Source of the DNA: Fen-1254 sp963769605
GTDB taxonomy: Bacteria > Bacteroidota > Ignavibacteria > UBA10030
NCBI GenBank assembly: GCA_963769605.1
Contig: CAVYML010000003.1
Span: forward strand, 558,001 to 622,000
DNA length: 64,000 bases
Direction: 5' to 3'
Shown here: one piece after another, positions 24,049 through 33,438 of the stretch
Layout: the number at the start of each line of letters is the position of its first letter
Numbering within the stretch: the stretch's first letter is position 1
Position numbers and translations under genes: made by a program
The notes under the pieces: model-generated
Told to the model about the DNA's origin: nothing
Databases searched by the model: none
The model's input: the letters and a program-made list of their open reading frames with translations, nothing else

Positions 24049-25443
24049 TCATTTTGCGCTCGATCTTAATCCGGCATTATCCATCTGAATTTTTATATTT
24101 TCCATATAACTTTCACTCAATGGATAAAAATACATAAATCCAACTGAAAACAATGCGCCAACTCCTGCAAACAGGCTTATCATAAGACGAATGCCAAGGA
24201 TCGATTCTGCAGACTGAACAGTATTCGCTTGAAATCCAAAGACAGCTAGAATCCAGCCGCTAAGGGCGCCGCCTATGGTCCAACCCATTTTCTGAGCCAT
24301 TGAAGATGAAGAAAACACTAATCCTGTAGCTCTATGGCCGGTCTTCCACTCAGAATAATCGGAGACATCAGCGTACATAGCCCAAATCAGCGGGAAAACT
24401 ATAGAAGATGATATTGAGATTATTATATTTATAAAAAATATCAGGCCTATTTGTCCGGGGGGGATATAGAAAAACAAAATACTCAAGACGGTACAAATAA
24501 TTCCTGCGAGCATAAAGGTATTTTTCTTCCCCAATTTAGTTGACACCGGTATTGCAAGAGCGACCCCTGCCAGACTTGTTATATACCCGGTACTCATAAA
24601 CGTCGATGCCAGAACAGCTTGACTCACGTTGCCAAAGAAGACGATGTTTTGATCGCCGACAAGATATTTAAAATAGTACAAAATTGATGCACCACGCAAT
24701 GAATTAAAGACCAACACTGAAATTGCAGCTCCAAGCATATTAAACCAGGGTTTGTTTTTTATGAGATCCTGAAGATCTTCTTTAAATGTGGAAGCTTTTA
24801 CAACCGACGTATCCAATCTTTCTTCGGTTCCTGCAAATGTTAAAATAAAAAATATTGCCGCTAAAACTGCATAGAGAGATATGGTTTTTTGATATGCCGA
24901 TGCCAAATTCGCATGTACTCTAAAATATTCTACTAATGAATTCGCGGTAGCAGTTACAAACAGCCCTCCAGTAAATCCGCCAAATAATCGAAAAGATGCC
25001 AGCGAAGTTCTTTCCGCGGAATCCCTGGATATTACGCCTAACATAGACGCATAAGGAATATTAATTGCCGTATATACCATCATCATAAATGTATAGGTAA
25101 TGTATGCGTAGATTAATTTACCATCGGGACTTAAGTCCGGTGTTGTAAAAGTAAAAAAGCCAACAATGGCGAAAGGTACGGCAACGAAAAGTAAATAAGG
25201 CCGGAATTTTCCCCACTTGCTCTTGGTCCGGTCTGCAATCATTCCCATCATTGGATCACTAACGGTGTCCCAGAATCGTGTTATCAGGAACATGGTTCCC
25301 GCAGCCGCTGCAGTTATTCCAAAAACATCGGTATAGAAAAATAACAGATACATTGAAAATAATGTCCAAAACATTGAACACGCGAAATCTCCAAAGCTGT
25401 AGGATATTTTTTCCTTGAATTTTATCTTTTCCGAATCACTCAT
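24049..25443 (-). CDS. GPH-type (glycoside-pentoside-hexuronide) sugar:cation symporter
   Basis: This 464-residue MFS transporter has 12 predicted membrane spans. The GPH signature region lies near the N-terminus (ITRFWDTVSDPMMGMIADRTKSKWGKFRPYLL), which is the MelB cation-sugar site with acidic Asp residues. The second-half repeat (YADVSDYSEWKTGHRATG) also matches. It most likely imports a glycoside, which the neighbouring mannosidase splits and the ROK kinase phosphorylates. It is the first gene of the minus-strand locus. A promoter is expected in 25444-25626 but no clear box could be assigned. Confidence 0.9.
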   Translation of the reverse strand: MSDSEKIKFKEKISYSFGDFACSMFWTLFSMYLLFFYTDVFGITAAAAGTMFLITRFWDTVSDPMMGMIADRTKSKWGKFRPYLLFVAVPFAIVGFFTFTTPDLSPDGKLIYAYITYTFMMMVYTAINIPYASMLGVISRDSAERTSLASFRLFGGFTGGLFVTATANSLVEYFRVHANLASAYQKTISLYAVLAAIFFILTFAGTEERLDTSVVKASTFKEDLQDLIKNKPWFNMLGAAISVLVFNSLRGASILYYFKYLVGDQNIVFFGNVSQAVLASTFMSTGYITSLAGVALAIPVSTKLGKKNTFMLAGIICTVLSILFFYIPPGQIGLIFFINIIISISSSIVFPLIWAMYADVSDYSEWKTGHRATGLVFSSSSMAQKMGWTIGGALSGWILAVFGFQANTVQSAESILGIRLMISLFAGVGALFSVGFMYFYPLSESYMENIKIQMDNAGLRSSAK

Positions 25444-25626
25444 AAATTATTCCTTAGTCAGTTCTAACAATGGATTACTTTATAACAAAATTTACATATT
25501 TAGCTTGAATTATTCACAAAATTAGAAAAGTTCGCAGGGATTTCTCATTCAAGCTCATCTTTAACACTTTAGGAACTTAACCTATTGTAAAACAACAACA
25601 TACAGTCATCGGGGAAAGTCCTGGCA

Positions 25627-25989
25627 CTACATTTTCCTTGAATTATCAGACCGGCATTCGCAGCATTCTTTTTCTCTGATTGTAGGAGGCAATGCAGCAT
25701 CAACTGCCCGGAATATTTTTCCGCAATTGCCAACGCACTCCGTTCTTATCAACAAGGCGGGTATTGAAATGATCGTTCGTTTCAATACGCCGGTCGATGG
25801 CGGCTTGTTGCTCTTATGACTGTCCTGCTTGAGTCGATCCTCAAACGTTGTGATTCGCTCTTTCTGCTTCTGGATAATCTTTTTCATCCGTTGAATTTCA
25901 TTCAGCAGTATCTCAACAACAGCATCCGGTTCTTTGGTGTAGGCTTCTACTGTCTTATCTCGTGTGCTTGGCTGATGTTCTATGCACAA
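25627..25989 (-). pseudogene. IS66-family transposase N-terminal remnant
   Basis: The first 55 residues are a coiled-coil (EIQRMKKIIQKQKERITTFEDRL) followed by KQDSHKSNKPPSTGVLKRT. This resembles the N-terminal domain of IS66-type transposases (LKQNSxNSSKPPS). The remaining 65 residues have scattered cysteines like the following zinc finger but are scrambled. No catalytic domain lies nearby. The region 25444-25626 to its right and 25990-26165 to its left shows no gene. Confidence 0.55.
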
Positions 25990-26165
25990 AGATATGGAGC
26001 GATTTTTAAAAGTAGAAGTCCCCAGCTTCTTATTTCTGGGAATTATTTTATATTATAAGATTACGCTGTGCAGTTACTTTCTAACTTTAATAATTCGACA
26101 ATAAAAAATGAAAACAGATTATGATCTATACCTGTAACCTCATCCCGAACAATTACAGAATAATA

Positions 26166-27905
26166 ATGAAAAGTCATTTGCTTATTTTTTTCTTAGCAGC
26201 CGTGTGTCTTCCGGCAATATCTTTGTCTCAACCAAAGAAGCCGGCATCAGATTTATTTGAGCGTGCGAACAAGGCATACGAAAGCAAAGATTATCAGGGA
26301 GCTATCGCTGATTACTCCGAAGCAATCAAGTTTGAACCGGATTATGCCGAAGCCTACTACGGCAGAGGATTAACGAAGTTTCAGCTTAACGACTTTCAGG
26401 GCTCCGCTGCCGATTACACGGATGCAATCAGGCTCAAGCCGGATTATGCCATAGCCTACTACGGCAGAGGATATGCAAAATTAAAACTTGCAGATTTTCA
26501 GGGATCAATTGCCGATTACACGGAGGCAATGAAACTTAAACAGGATTTTGTAGAAGCCTTCTATGGCAGAGGATTTGCAAAATTTAAACTTAAAGATAAT
26601 CAAGGAGCGATTGCCGACTACACCGAAGCAATTAGGATCAAAACAGATTATGCCGAAGCTTACTACGGCAGGGGATACGCAAAGTCCGAACTGAATGACA
26701 TTCAAGGAGCGATTGCCGACTACATCGAGGCCATTAAGATCAAGCCGGATTATACCGAAGCCTACTACGGCAAAGGACTGGCAAAGTTTAAACTAAAAGA
26801 TTATCAAGGATCTGCTGCTGATTTTACGGATGCAATCAAAGTCAAACCGGATTATGCAGAAGCCTTTTATAACAGGGGATACGCAAAGTTTAAACTGAAC
26901 GACTATCCTGGATCTATCGATGATTATACCGGAGCTGTCAAGCTTAAGCCTGATTATGCCGAAGCATATTACGGCAGAGGGTATGCAAAGTTCACATCGA
27001 ACGATTTTCAAGGAGCTATCGACGACTATACTGAGGCAATCAAAATAAAACAGGACTTTGCAGAAGTTTTCTACGGCAGAGGGCTGGCAAGGTTTAAATT
27101 GAACGACAATCAAGGATCGATCGCTGATTTCACGGATGCGGTCAAACTTAAGCCGGATTTCAGCGAGGCATATTACAATAGAGGATATGCAAAATTCAGA
27201 CTGAACGACAATCAAGGAGCACTTGCCGATTATACTCGGGCAATAAATCTAAAACCGGAATATAGCGAAGCCTATTACGGCAGAGGATATGCGAAGTTTA
27301 AACTGAGAGATCATCAGGGAGCACTTGCCGATTTCACCGATGCAATCAAGTTCAAACCGGACTATGCTGAAGCTTGCTGCGGAAGAGGCTACGTGAAATC
27401 TGAACTTAAAGACAATCAGGGAGCTGTTCTTGATTTCACCGAGGCAATGAAGGTCAGACCGGATTACGTCGATGCTTATTACGGGAGGGGATACGCAAAG
27501 TCTGAATTGAGCGACAATCAGGGATCGATCGCCGATTACACAGAGGCAATCAAACTGAAACCGGATTATTCAAGCGCCTACTACAGCAGAGGGCTGGCAA
27601 AATTTAAGCTGAACGACTTTCAGGGAGCTCTTGCCGACTATACGGAAGCTATCAAACTGAAACCGGATTATTCAAGCGCCTATTATGGCAGAGGTTACAC
27701 AAAATTTAAACTAAAAGACAATCAGGGAGCTCTTGCCGACTACACAGAGGCCATTAAGCTCAAAGCGGATTATGCTAATGCTTACTACGGCAGAGGGCTT
27801 GCGTATTTATCTCTCGACAAAAAAACCGAAGCAAAGGCGGATTTCATAAAAGCAATAGAACTGGGTAACCATGTTCCTCAGAAAGTTCTGGATATGTGCA
27901 ACTAA
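26166..27905 (+). CDS. secreted tetratricopeptide-repeat protein with 16 near-identical repeats
   Basis: The 579-residue product begins with a signal peptide (MKSHLLIFFLAAVCLPAISLS). It then consists of 16 consecutive 34-residue TPR units with the consensus YYGRGYAKFKLxDxQG and AIADYTEAIKLKPDYAEA. The repeats are also clear at DNA level (102-bp period), pointing to recent expansion. Such proteins are protein-interaction scaffolds in the periplasm. No catalytic domain is present. I chose ATG 26166 because the open frame before it (from 26121) is not signal-like. It stands alone between an IS66 remnant and a decayed region. Confidence 0.88.
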   Translation: MKSHLLIFFLAAVCLPAISLSQPKKPASDLFERANKAYESKDYQGAIADYSEAIKFEPDYAEAYYGRGLTKFQLNDFQGSAADYTDAIRLKPDYAIAYYGRGYAKLKLADFQGSIADYTEAMKLKQDFVEAFYGRGFAKFKLKDNQGAIADYTEAIRIKTDYAEAYYGRGYAKSELNDIQGAIADYIEAIKIKPDYTEAYYGKGLAKFKLKDYQGSAADFTDAIKVKPDYAEAFYNRGYAKFKLNDYPGSIDDYTGAVKLKPDYAEAYYGRGYAKFTSNDFQGAIDDYTEAIKIKQDFAEVFYGRGLARFKLNDNQGSIADFTDAVKLKPDFSEAYYNRGYAKFRLNDNQGALADYTRAINLKPEYSEAYYGRGYAKFKLRDHQGALADFTDAIKFKPDYAEACCGRGYVKSELKDNQGAVLDFTEAMKVRPDYVDAYYGRGYAKSELSDNQGSIADYTEAIKLKPDYSSAYYSRGLAKFKLNDFQGALADYTEAIKLKPDYSSAYYGRGYTKFKLKDNQGALADYTEAIKLKADYANAYYGRGLAYLSLDKKTEAKADFIKAIELGNHVPQKVLDMCN

Positions 27906-28526
27906 GATGCTGCCCTCATCCCGGTTTCTCTTTGTTGAAGCCGCCATAATGTAGGATGATACATATTTGAACTGGGGAAAGAATTGCTATAAACCACTCA
28001 AAGAAAATCCACACAAACAAAATAGAAAATGATCAGTTCCTTTAGGTTAAGGTATCGAGGTATTTGTCTTTGGGCATATATGGGGAATCGATGGAGCAGT
28101 ATTGGACCATTTTATAGGAAAGGGAATAGCAGATGACGAGATAAGGCTTGTTGAAAAAAAAGGACAAACTTTGTAAATGAATATATATCTGTCCTTTGGC
28201 CTGAGAATTGATCTCTGAATATCCGCTGTTCCTTTGTTCCTAATCTCTATTCGCAATTCATCGATAAAAAACTACGAATATTGATTAAAAAAGCAGATTC
28301 GATCTCTTTTCATGGTTTTTGATTAAAATGAGACTCTATTATGAGTGAAAAACAAGTCTGTTTTATCATTTTTATGACACGCTTTTATGGATTTTACTAC
28401 AAAACTTTGTTGAAATTACGACAGATATTTATTTGACATGGCTTTACATTTATTGGGCAATTTTATATCGTTTTATTTTATTAATTCCAATTCCTATGGA
28501 GTCTTCATAGAAAAGAGGCAAGAACA
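27906..28526. other. gene-free AT-rich stretch with decayed coding fragments
   Basis: No intact gene is present. A plus-strand frame at about 28046-28165 reads VFVFGHIWGIDGAVLDHFIG and ends at TTG-TAA. It looks like a remnant but its family is unknown. AAAGGACA (28159-28166) and TGTCCTTT (28190-28197) form a hairpin that could terminate transcription. The remaining bases show nothing clear. Confidence 0.4.
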
Positions 28527-28649
28527 ATGAAATCGCGAATACTTCTTGGATGTTGTATTGCTTTCTCCCGACTTCATACATAAGCTCAAGGGAATCTTCA
28601 AATTTCTGCAAATTCACGGCATTATTTAGAAAAGGGCGTTGTAGTGCCT
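28527..28649 (+). pseudogene. truncated start of a secreted glycoside-hydrolase-like gene
   Basis: A start codon after AGAGG opens a signal-peptide-like sequence (MKSRILLGCCIAFSRLHT) that meets TAA at 28581. The same frame continues as AQGNLQISANSRHYLEKG. This closely resembles the mature start of DUF4038-type glycosidases, whose consensus is (L)xVSxNGRYL followed by a catalytic domain. The reading frame is then cut near 28650, where the left end of an IS1634-type element begins. No continuation appears beyond the right end at 30402, so the rest of the gene has been lost. This and the CBM9-like fragment suggest an eroded polysaccharide-degrading gene cluster. Confidence 0.55.
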
Positions 28650-28664
28650 AATATATAATAGTAC

Positions 28665-28693
28665 TTGACTTTTCATTTTTTCTCTTGTATATT
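28665..28693 (+). promoter_or_regulatory. sigma70-type promoter in the left end of the IS, apparently leaderless
   Basis: TTGACT at 28665-28670 and TATATT at 28688-28693 are 17 bases apart. The transposase ATG follows five bases after the -10 box, so a transcript would begin at or next to the start codon. There is no ribosome-binding site before the ATG. Confidence 0.5.
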
Positions 28694-28698
28694 ACTCT

Positions 28699-30364
28699 AT
28701 GTTTATACGAACGAAAAAAACACCCAACACTGTTAAAATTGCCGTGCAGCTTGTCGAAAATGTTCGTACTGGTACTAAGGTTCAACAGAAAATTATCCGC
28801 CATTTCGGCAATGCACTAAATGAACACGAAGTCGAAATGTTAAAGCAACTCGCCCTCCACTATAAAGCGGAACTCGAAAACGGCTCGTCGGAGCCCACAT
28901 TGTTTGATACCAATACATTAGCCGAATTGACCCAGGCTCATCGTCCGATCGACGAAGATGATAAACCTCTAAATGTCAATTTAAAGAGTTTAAAAGAAGA
29001 AAAACGAATGACGGTTGGTATCCATGAATTCTACGGCGAGTTATTCAATGAAATAGGTTTTCATCGAGTAGTAGAAAATCCTGCACGAAAGAAAGCATCA
29101 GTGCGATTGCTCAAAGAGATGGTGATGGCACGCATCGCACTGCCTGGAAGTAAACGCCAGAGCGTTGCAATGTTGGAGCGAGAATACGGCATCCAGATCG
29201 ATGTCAATGCCGTCTACCGAGCAATGGATTATTTGGATGAGAAGGCGATCAAGAGAATAGGAGTGCTTGCCTATGAGCACACAACCGGACTTCTCGGGAC
29301 ACCGGTGAATGTGGTATTTTACGATTGTACAACCTTGTATTTTGAGAGTTTTCAAGAAGATGATTTGAAGAAGAACGGATACAGCAAAGATGGAAAATTC
29401 AATCAGGTTCAGGTATTACTTTCTGTGATGGTAACAACAAGCGGTTTACCTGTAGGGTATGAGTTATTTGAGGGAAACACATTTGAAGGCAATACGTTAG
29501 ATAATGCCTTAACAACACTCAAACAGACATATAAAGTGGAAAAGGTAATATTTGTTGCCGATGCCGCATTATTGAATAAGAATAACATGGCGTTGTTAGA
29601 GCAACAGGAGCAAAAATTTATACTTGGCGCACGAATCAAGAATATGTCGGCAGAGGTTACAAAACAGATATTAGATAAAGAAGCATATACGGTTTTGGAT
29701 CAAGACGAGAGTACATGTCGGGACATCATGCTGGAAGATGGGAAGCACCGGTTGATCGTAACGTATAGTCCAACGCGAGCAGCCAAGGACAGGCATGACA
29801 GAGAAAAAGCGATAGAGCAACTCAGTAAACGAATTGGCAGAAGTAAGAATCCAAAGTCATTATTGTCGAGTTACGGGTATAAGAAGTTTGTGAAACTTGA
29901 AGGTGAAGCGAAACTTGTGAGAGATGATGAGAAGATACAAGAGGCGGCGCAATGGGATGGCTTGCATGGAATCTGCACGAATATCAAAGACGCCACACCG
30001 GCAGAACTTCTTGTGCAGTACAGAGGTTTATGGCAGGTAGAGGAGACTTTCCGCCTCAGCAAACATGACCTGAGCATGCGTCCGATATTCCATTGGACTG
30101 TGCCGAGAATCAAAGCGCATATTGCAATTTGTTTTATGGCGTTGGTGTGTGTTCGAAGCGCTGAATACAGAATTGCATTACAGTATAAAAAGTTATCGCC
30201 ACAGGTTATCAGAGACAGCTTTGTTGGGATTGCAGATATCAATTCTAAAAGATCAGAAGACTAACAAGCTCTATGCATTACCTTCCAAAGCTACGCAGGA
30301 TGCGAAGAAAATGTATCAAGTATGGGGGTTACGATGGACTGACGTTCCGTATCTCGTGAAATAA
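28699..30364 (+). pseudogene. IS1634-family transposase, frameshifted
   Basis: The first frame encodes 521 residues from ATG 28699 with the DDE transposase pattern: FYDCTTLYFESF, FVADAALLNKNN and the C-terminal Glu region QVEETFRLSKHDLSMRPIFHW. It ends abruptly at 30264 after RDSFVGIADINS. The expected C-terminus (LLGLQISILKDQK, ALPSKA, VWGLRWTDVPYLVK) is in the next frame up to 30364. One extra base near 30222 (GACAGCTTTG) would restore a single frame. The enzyme lacks its natural C-terminus, so transposition is probably impaired unless frameshifting occurs. This could also be a sequencing error. Confidence 0.75.
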
Positions 30365-30402
30365 TCGTAGTGCCTACGCGAAAAGTTAACTCATTGTATA
30401 TC

Positions 30403-30822
30403 AACGTCTTATAAAAATTTATGTATGAAGTCAGGAATTATTTTAAAATATACTGAATAGTTAATTTGTGACTCTATTCAGTGTGAGTTTTATATTTGTA
30501 AATTAAGTTACGGCTGTGATCTTCTGTAGCCGACACCGCCTCCCCTGCGGCGGGTGAGGTTGTGCCGGAACTTTCCGCGACCATCCCGTAAACATCTTCG
30601 ATGTTTGCGGGATGGTCGCGGCTACTGGATAATATTGGACGGCTGAGTAATTACCTTAATTTTAAAATAAATCACTGCCGATATCTGTAATCCATTGCAA
30701 TGCAGCGCGATGTTTCGTAATTTGTTCTGATAATTTCAATCGTTTATCATCCGGCACCGGCTCATTATTCGCTGATGCTGCGCGCGATTTATTATTCTGA
30801 GTATGGCATTCGAGACGCTATT
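30403..30822. other. intergenic region with a repeat copy and a minus-strand coding remnant
   Basis: Apart from the dispersed repeat at 30526-30650, the minus strand at 30662-30757 holds an open end of a protein (PDDKRLKLSEQITKHRAAL, ending ITDIGSDLF and a stop). It has coding character but no clear start, and stop codons precede it. It may be the tail of a lost gene. The rest is AT-rich and shows nothing. Confidence 0.35.
30526..30650. repeat. dispersed palindromic repeat, copy 3
   Basis: It starts with GTAGCCG and ends with CGGCTAC (30625), followed by a tail with ATATTGGACG and CTGAGTAA as in copy 1. A central hairpin (CATCCCG, AAACATC, GATGTTT, CGGGATG) is shared with copy 2. Confidence 0.6.
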
Positions 30823-31374
30823 ATGAAATTTATCCAAATAGTCCTGGTTGCATTCGGATTGGCATCCGACGCATTTGCCGTTTCGGTCTGTGTCGGCGCG
30901 GGGGGGCATGCGCGCGATTTGCGGTCTATGATACGTCTTTCATGGCATTTTGGTCTTTTTCAATTTATGATGCCGGTCTTCGGATGGTTCGTCGGCTTAT
31001 GTGTTTCGCAATGGATCCGGCCATTCGATCAATGGATAGCTTTTGTTCTTCTTGCGTTCGTCGGCGCGAAGATGATGTATTCATCTCTCTATCCGGAAGA
31101 AACTCATCTTCAGAAGAATCCGACGAGGGGTTCCTTGCTGGTTTTATTGTCCGTTGCTACAAGCATCGATGCATTCGTCATCGGATTAAGTCTTGCATTT
31201 ATGAATATTTCCGTCTGGTATCCCGGTTTTATCATCGGTCTCATTACGGGTATCGTATCATATCTCGGAATACGAATCGGAGAAAAATTCAATCGCATAC
31301 TCGGAAGAGCCGCGGAAGCGGCCGGCGGGTTGGCGCTTATCGGGCTCGGTATATACATGCTTATTTTAGGATGA
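30823..31374 (+). CDS. mntP: MntP-type manganese efflux pump
   Basis: The 183-residue membrane protein has six predicted spans in two homologous halves of the DUF204/MntP family. The conserved acidic motifs are SDAFAVSVCVG in the first half and SIDAFVIGLSLAF in the second. These carry the Asp residues needed for Mn(II) export. The frame is open from 30775, but ATG 30823 starts at the family N-terminus (MKFIQIVLVAFGLASDAF). No yybP-ykoY manganese riboswitch could be recognised in the leader. The gene is transcribed alone ahead of atpD. Confidence 0.9.
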   Translation: MKFIQIVLVAFGLASDAFAVSVCVGAGGHARDLRSMIRLSWHFGLFQFMMPVFGWFVGLCVSQWIRPFDQWIAFVLLAFVGAKMMYSSLYPEETHLQKNPTRGSLLVLLSVATSIDAFVIGLSLAFMNISVWYPGFIIGLITGIVSYLGIRIGEKFNRILGRAAEAAGGLALIGLGIYMLILG

Positions 31375-31487
31375 GAGGATTTTTTTTGCGTGCCGTAAAA
31401 CGGCGAAAAATACCTTGATTGTGGCGGCATCTTTTTATACCTTAACAAAGATTTTTAATACGACTATGATTCAATTGACCAGGAAAA

Positions 31488-32903
31488 ATGAATATGAATG
31501 AGGGAAAAATTGTCCAGATTATAGGACCGGTTGTCGATATTGATTTTTCGGGCAGTAAATTACCGGAAATTCTACATGCTGTTAAGATACCACGCAAGAA
31601 TATCGAGGGTGTTGAAGATGAATTGGTTGTAGAAGTGCAGCAGCAATTGGGTGAAGATCGTGTTCGAACGGTGGCGATGGACTCAACTGATGGTCTTGTT
31701 CGCGGCATGAAAGCATTCGACACAGGGGCGCCTATTACGGTTCCGGTCGGTCCCGAAGTACTTGGCCGTCTGATCAATATTACGGGCGCCGGCATCGACG
31801 GTTTGCCTCCGATTGCAGCAAAACGTCAATATCCCATTCATAAACCCGCACCGAGTTTCGACCAGTTGACCACAAAGAAAGAAATGTTCGAAACGGGCAT
31901 TAAAGTTATAGATCTGCTTGAACCCTATACAAAAGGCGGAAAGACGGGATTATTCGGCGGCGCAGGTGTCGGAAAGACGGTATTGATTCAGGAATTGATT
32001 CACAATATTGCAAAGCATCATGGCGGCTATTCGGTTTTTGCAGGTGTGGGAGAACGTACACGCGAAGGAAACGATTTGTGGCTGGAAATGAAGGAGTCGG
32101 GTGTTCTGGCCAAAACGGCTTTGGTTTTCGGTCAGATGAACGAACCGCCGGGTGCACGCCAGCGTGTCGGTTTAACGGCATTGACGATGGCCGAATATTT
32201 CCGTGATGAAGAAGGAAAAGACGTTCTGCTCTTTATCGATAATATTTTCCGTTTTGTTCAGGCTGGTTCTGAAGTTTCGGCTCTGCTCGGACGCATGCCT
32301 TCCGCAGTGGGTTACCAGCCTACGCTGGGGACGGAAATGGGTGAACTGCAGGAACGCATCACATCGACAAAAAAAGGATCCATTACATCCGTGCAAGCTA
32401 TTTATGTCCCTGCAGACGACTTGACCGATCCGGCGCCGGCAACGACCTTTGCGCATCTCGATGCGACGACTGTCTTGAGCCGTCAGATCGTTGAAAAAGG
32501 CATTTATCCAGCTGTCGATCCGCTCGATTCAACATCGCGTATCCTTGATCCGCATGTCGTCGGCGATGAACATTACGCGGTTGCCAAACGCGTGAAAGAG
32601 GTTCTACAAACGTACAAAGACTTGCAGGATATTATCAATATTCTCGGCATGGACGAATTATCCGATCAAGATAAGCTGGCAGTTATGCGCGCACGAAAGA
32701 TCGAAAAATTCCTTTCGCAGCCGTTCTCCGTTGCGGAGCAGTTTACCGGTCAGGCCGGCCGCTATGTGAAGCTGGAAGACACTATCCGGGGATTTAAAGG
32801 CATTATCGAAGGCGAATACGACGATATTCCTGAAATGGCTTTTCGTATGACCGGTACTATTGAAGAAGTCATTGATCGAGCAAAACAATTACAGGCCGCA
32901 TAA
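31488..32903 (+). CDS. atpD: F1F0 ATP synthase subunit beta
   Basis: This is the catalytic subunit of the F1 sector at the cytoplasmic face of the membrane. The 471-residue chain has the Walker A GGAGVGKTVLIQ, the catalytic Glu in GVGERTREGND, Walker B DVLLFIDNIFRF, and the signature PAVDPLDSTSR. ATG 31488 or 31494 may be used. Only atpC follows. The F0 and remaining F1 genes are not next to it, an arrangement known from Chlorobi and Bacteroidota, where atpDC is separate. Confidence 0.98.
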   Translation: MNMNEGKIVQIIGPVVDIDFSGSKLPEILHAVKIPRKNIEGVEDELVVEVQQQLGEDRVRTVAMDSTDGLVRGMKAFDTGAPITVPVGPEVLGRLINITGAGIDGLPPIAAKRQYPIHKPAPSFDQLTTKKEMFETGIKVIDLLEPYTKGGKTGLFGGAGVGKTVLIQELIHNIAKHHGGYSVFAGVGERTREGNDLWLEMKESGVLAKTALVFGQMNEPPGARQRVGLTALTMAEYFRDEEGKDVLLFIDNIFRFVQAGSEVSALLGRMPSAVGYQPTLGTEMGELQERITSTKKGSITSVQAIYVPADDLTDPAPATTFAHLDATTVLSRQIVEKGIYPAVDPLDSTSRILDPHVVGDEHYAVAKRVKEVLQTYKDLQDIINILGMDELSDQDKLAVMRARKIEKFLSQPFSVAEQFTGQAGRYVKLEDTIRGFKGIIEGEYDDIPEMAFRMTGTIEEVIDRAKQLQAA

Positions 32904-32908
32904 GTGTT

Positions 32909-33319
32909 ATGACGGAGAAAAATTTTTATCTTGAGATCGTAACACCGAAACGTGTTATATTTAAAGGCGATGTCAGCAGCTTTACCGTACCCGGCGCAGC
33001 AGGCAGTTTTCAGGTTTTACGAAATCATGCTTCGCTGCTTTCCAACATTCATGAGGGCGCGGTGAAAGTAAAGGATGCTTCGGGAAAAGAAATACATTAC
33101 GCCACAAGCGGCGGCGTTGTTGAGGTGCGGGATAACCGGGTCGTTCTCCTCGCAGAAACAGCGGAAAACGTACTGGAAATCGATGCGGATCGTGCGAAGG
33201 CCGCACGGGATCGTGCACAAAAACGATTGAAGGAAAGGGCGCACGATACGGACATTGAACGTGCCCAGCTTGCATTGCAGCGTGCTCTCAATCGGTTAAG
33301 ACTTTCCTGTACTGCATAA
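32909..33319 (+). CDS. atpC: F1F0 ATP synthase subunit epsilon
   Basis: The epsilon subunit belongs to the central stalk and restrains ATP hydrolysis. The 136-residue protein has the N-terminal beta-sandwich (LEIVTPKRVIFKGDVSSFTVPGA-like segment, VLRNHASLLS) and a C-terminal helical hairpin rich in Arg and Ala (RAKAARDRAQKRLKERA). It starts five bases after atpD and is followed by a terminator, so the two genes form a complete transcription unit. Confidence 0.96.
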   Translation: MTEKNFYLEIVTPKRVIFKGDVSSFTVPGAAGSFQVLRNHASLLSNIHEGAVKVKDASGKEIHYATSGGVVEVRDNRVVLLAETAENVLEIDADRAKAARDRAQKRLKERAHDTDIERAQLALQRALNRLRLSCTA

Positions 33320-33328
33320 TATTCAAGA

Positions 33329-33356
33329 CCCACCCTTCACAGTGGGCGCGTTTTTT
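33329..33356 (+). terminator. terminator after atpDC
   Basis: CCCAC and GTGGG form a short stem around eight bases, followed by CGCG and a six-T run. It lies ten bases after the atpC stop. Confidence 0.65.
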
Positions 33357-33438
33357 ATGTTTCCGCAGGCATTGATATTCAAGAGCGGATAGGGTATATT
33401 CAAACCAAATTTCATAAGATCGTTTATTTTAAAAGCCG

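Larger units (their letters stand above)
28651..30402. mobile_element. IS1634-family insertion sequence
   Basis: Imperfect terminal inverted repeats are visible. The left end (28651-28674) is ATATATAATAGTACTTGACTTTTC-like, and the complement of the right end (30380-30402) is GATATACAATGAGTTAACTTTTC-like, with small gaps. The element carries one transposase reading frame, which is frameshifted near its end. No target-site duplication was found next to the proposed ends. A ten-base direct repeat GTAGTGCCTA lies just outside the left end and at 30367-30376 inside the right part. Confidence 0.65.

Noticed and set aside
26166..27905. CRISPR or satellite array from the 102-base period
   Set aside because: The period is three times 34 codons and the frame is open throughout. 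It is a TPR protein gene.
30403..30822. yybP-ykoY manganese riboswitch before mntP
   Set aside because: The conserved GGGGAGUA and CCGGGG-type blocks are not present in the leader.
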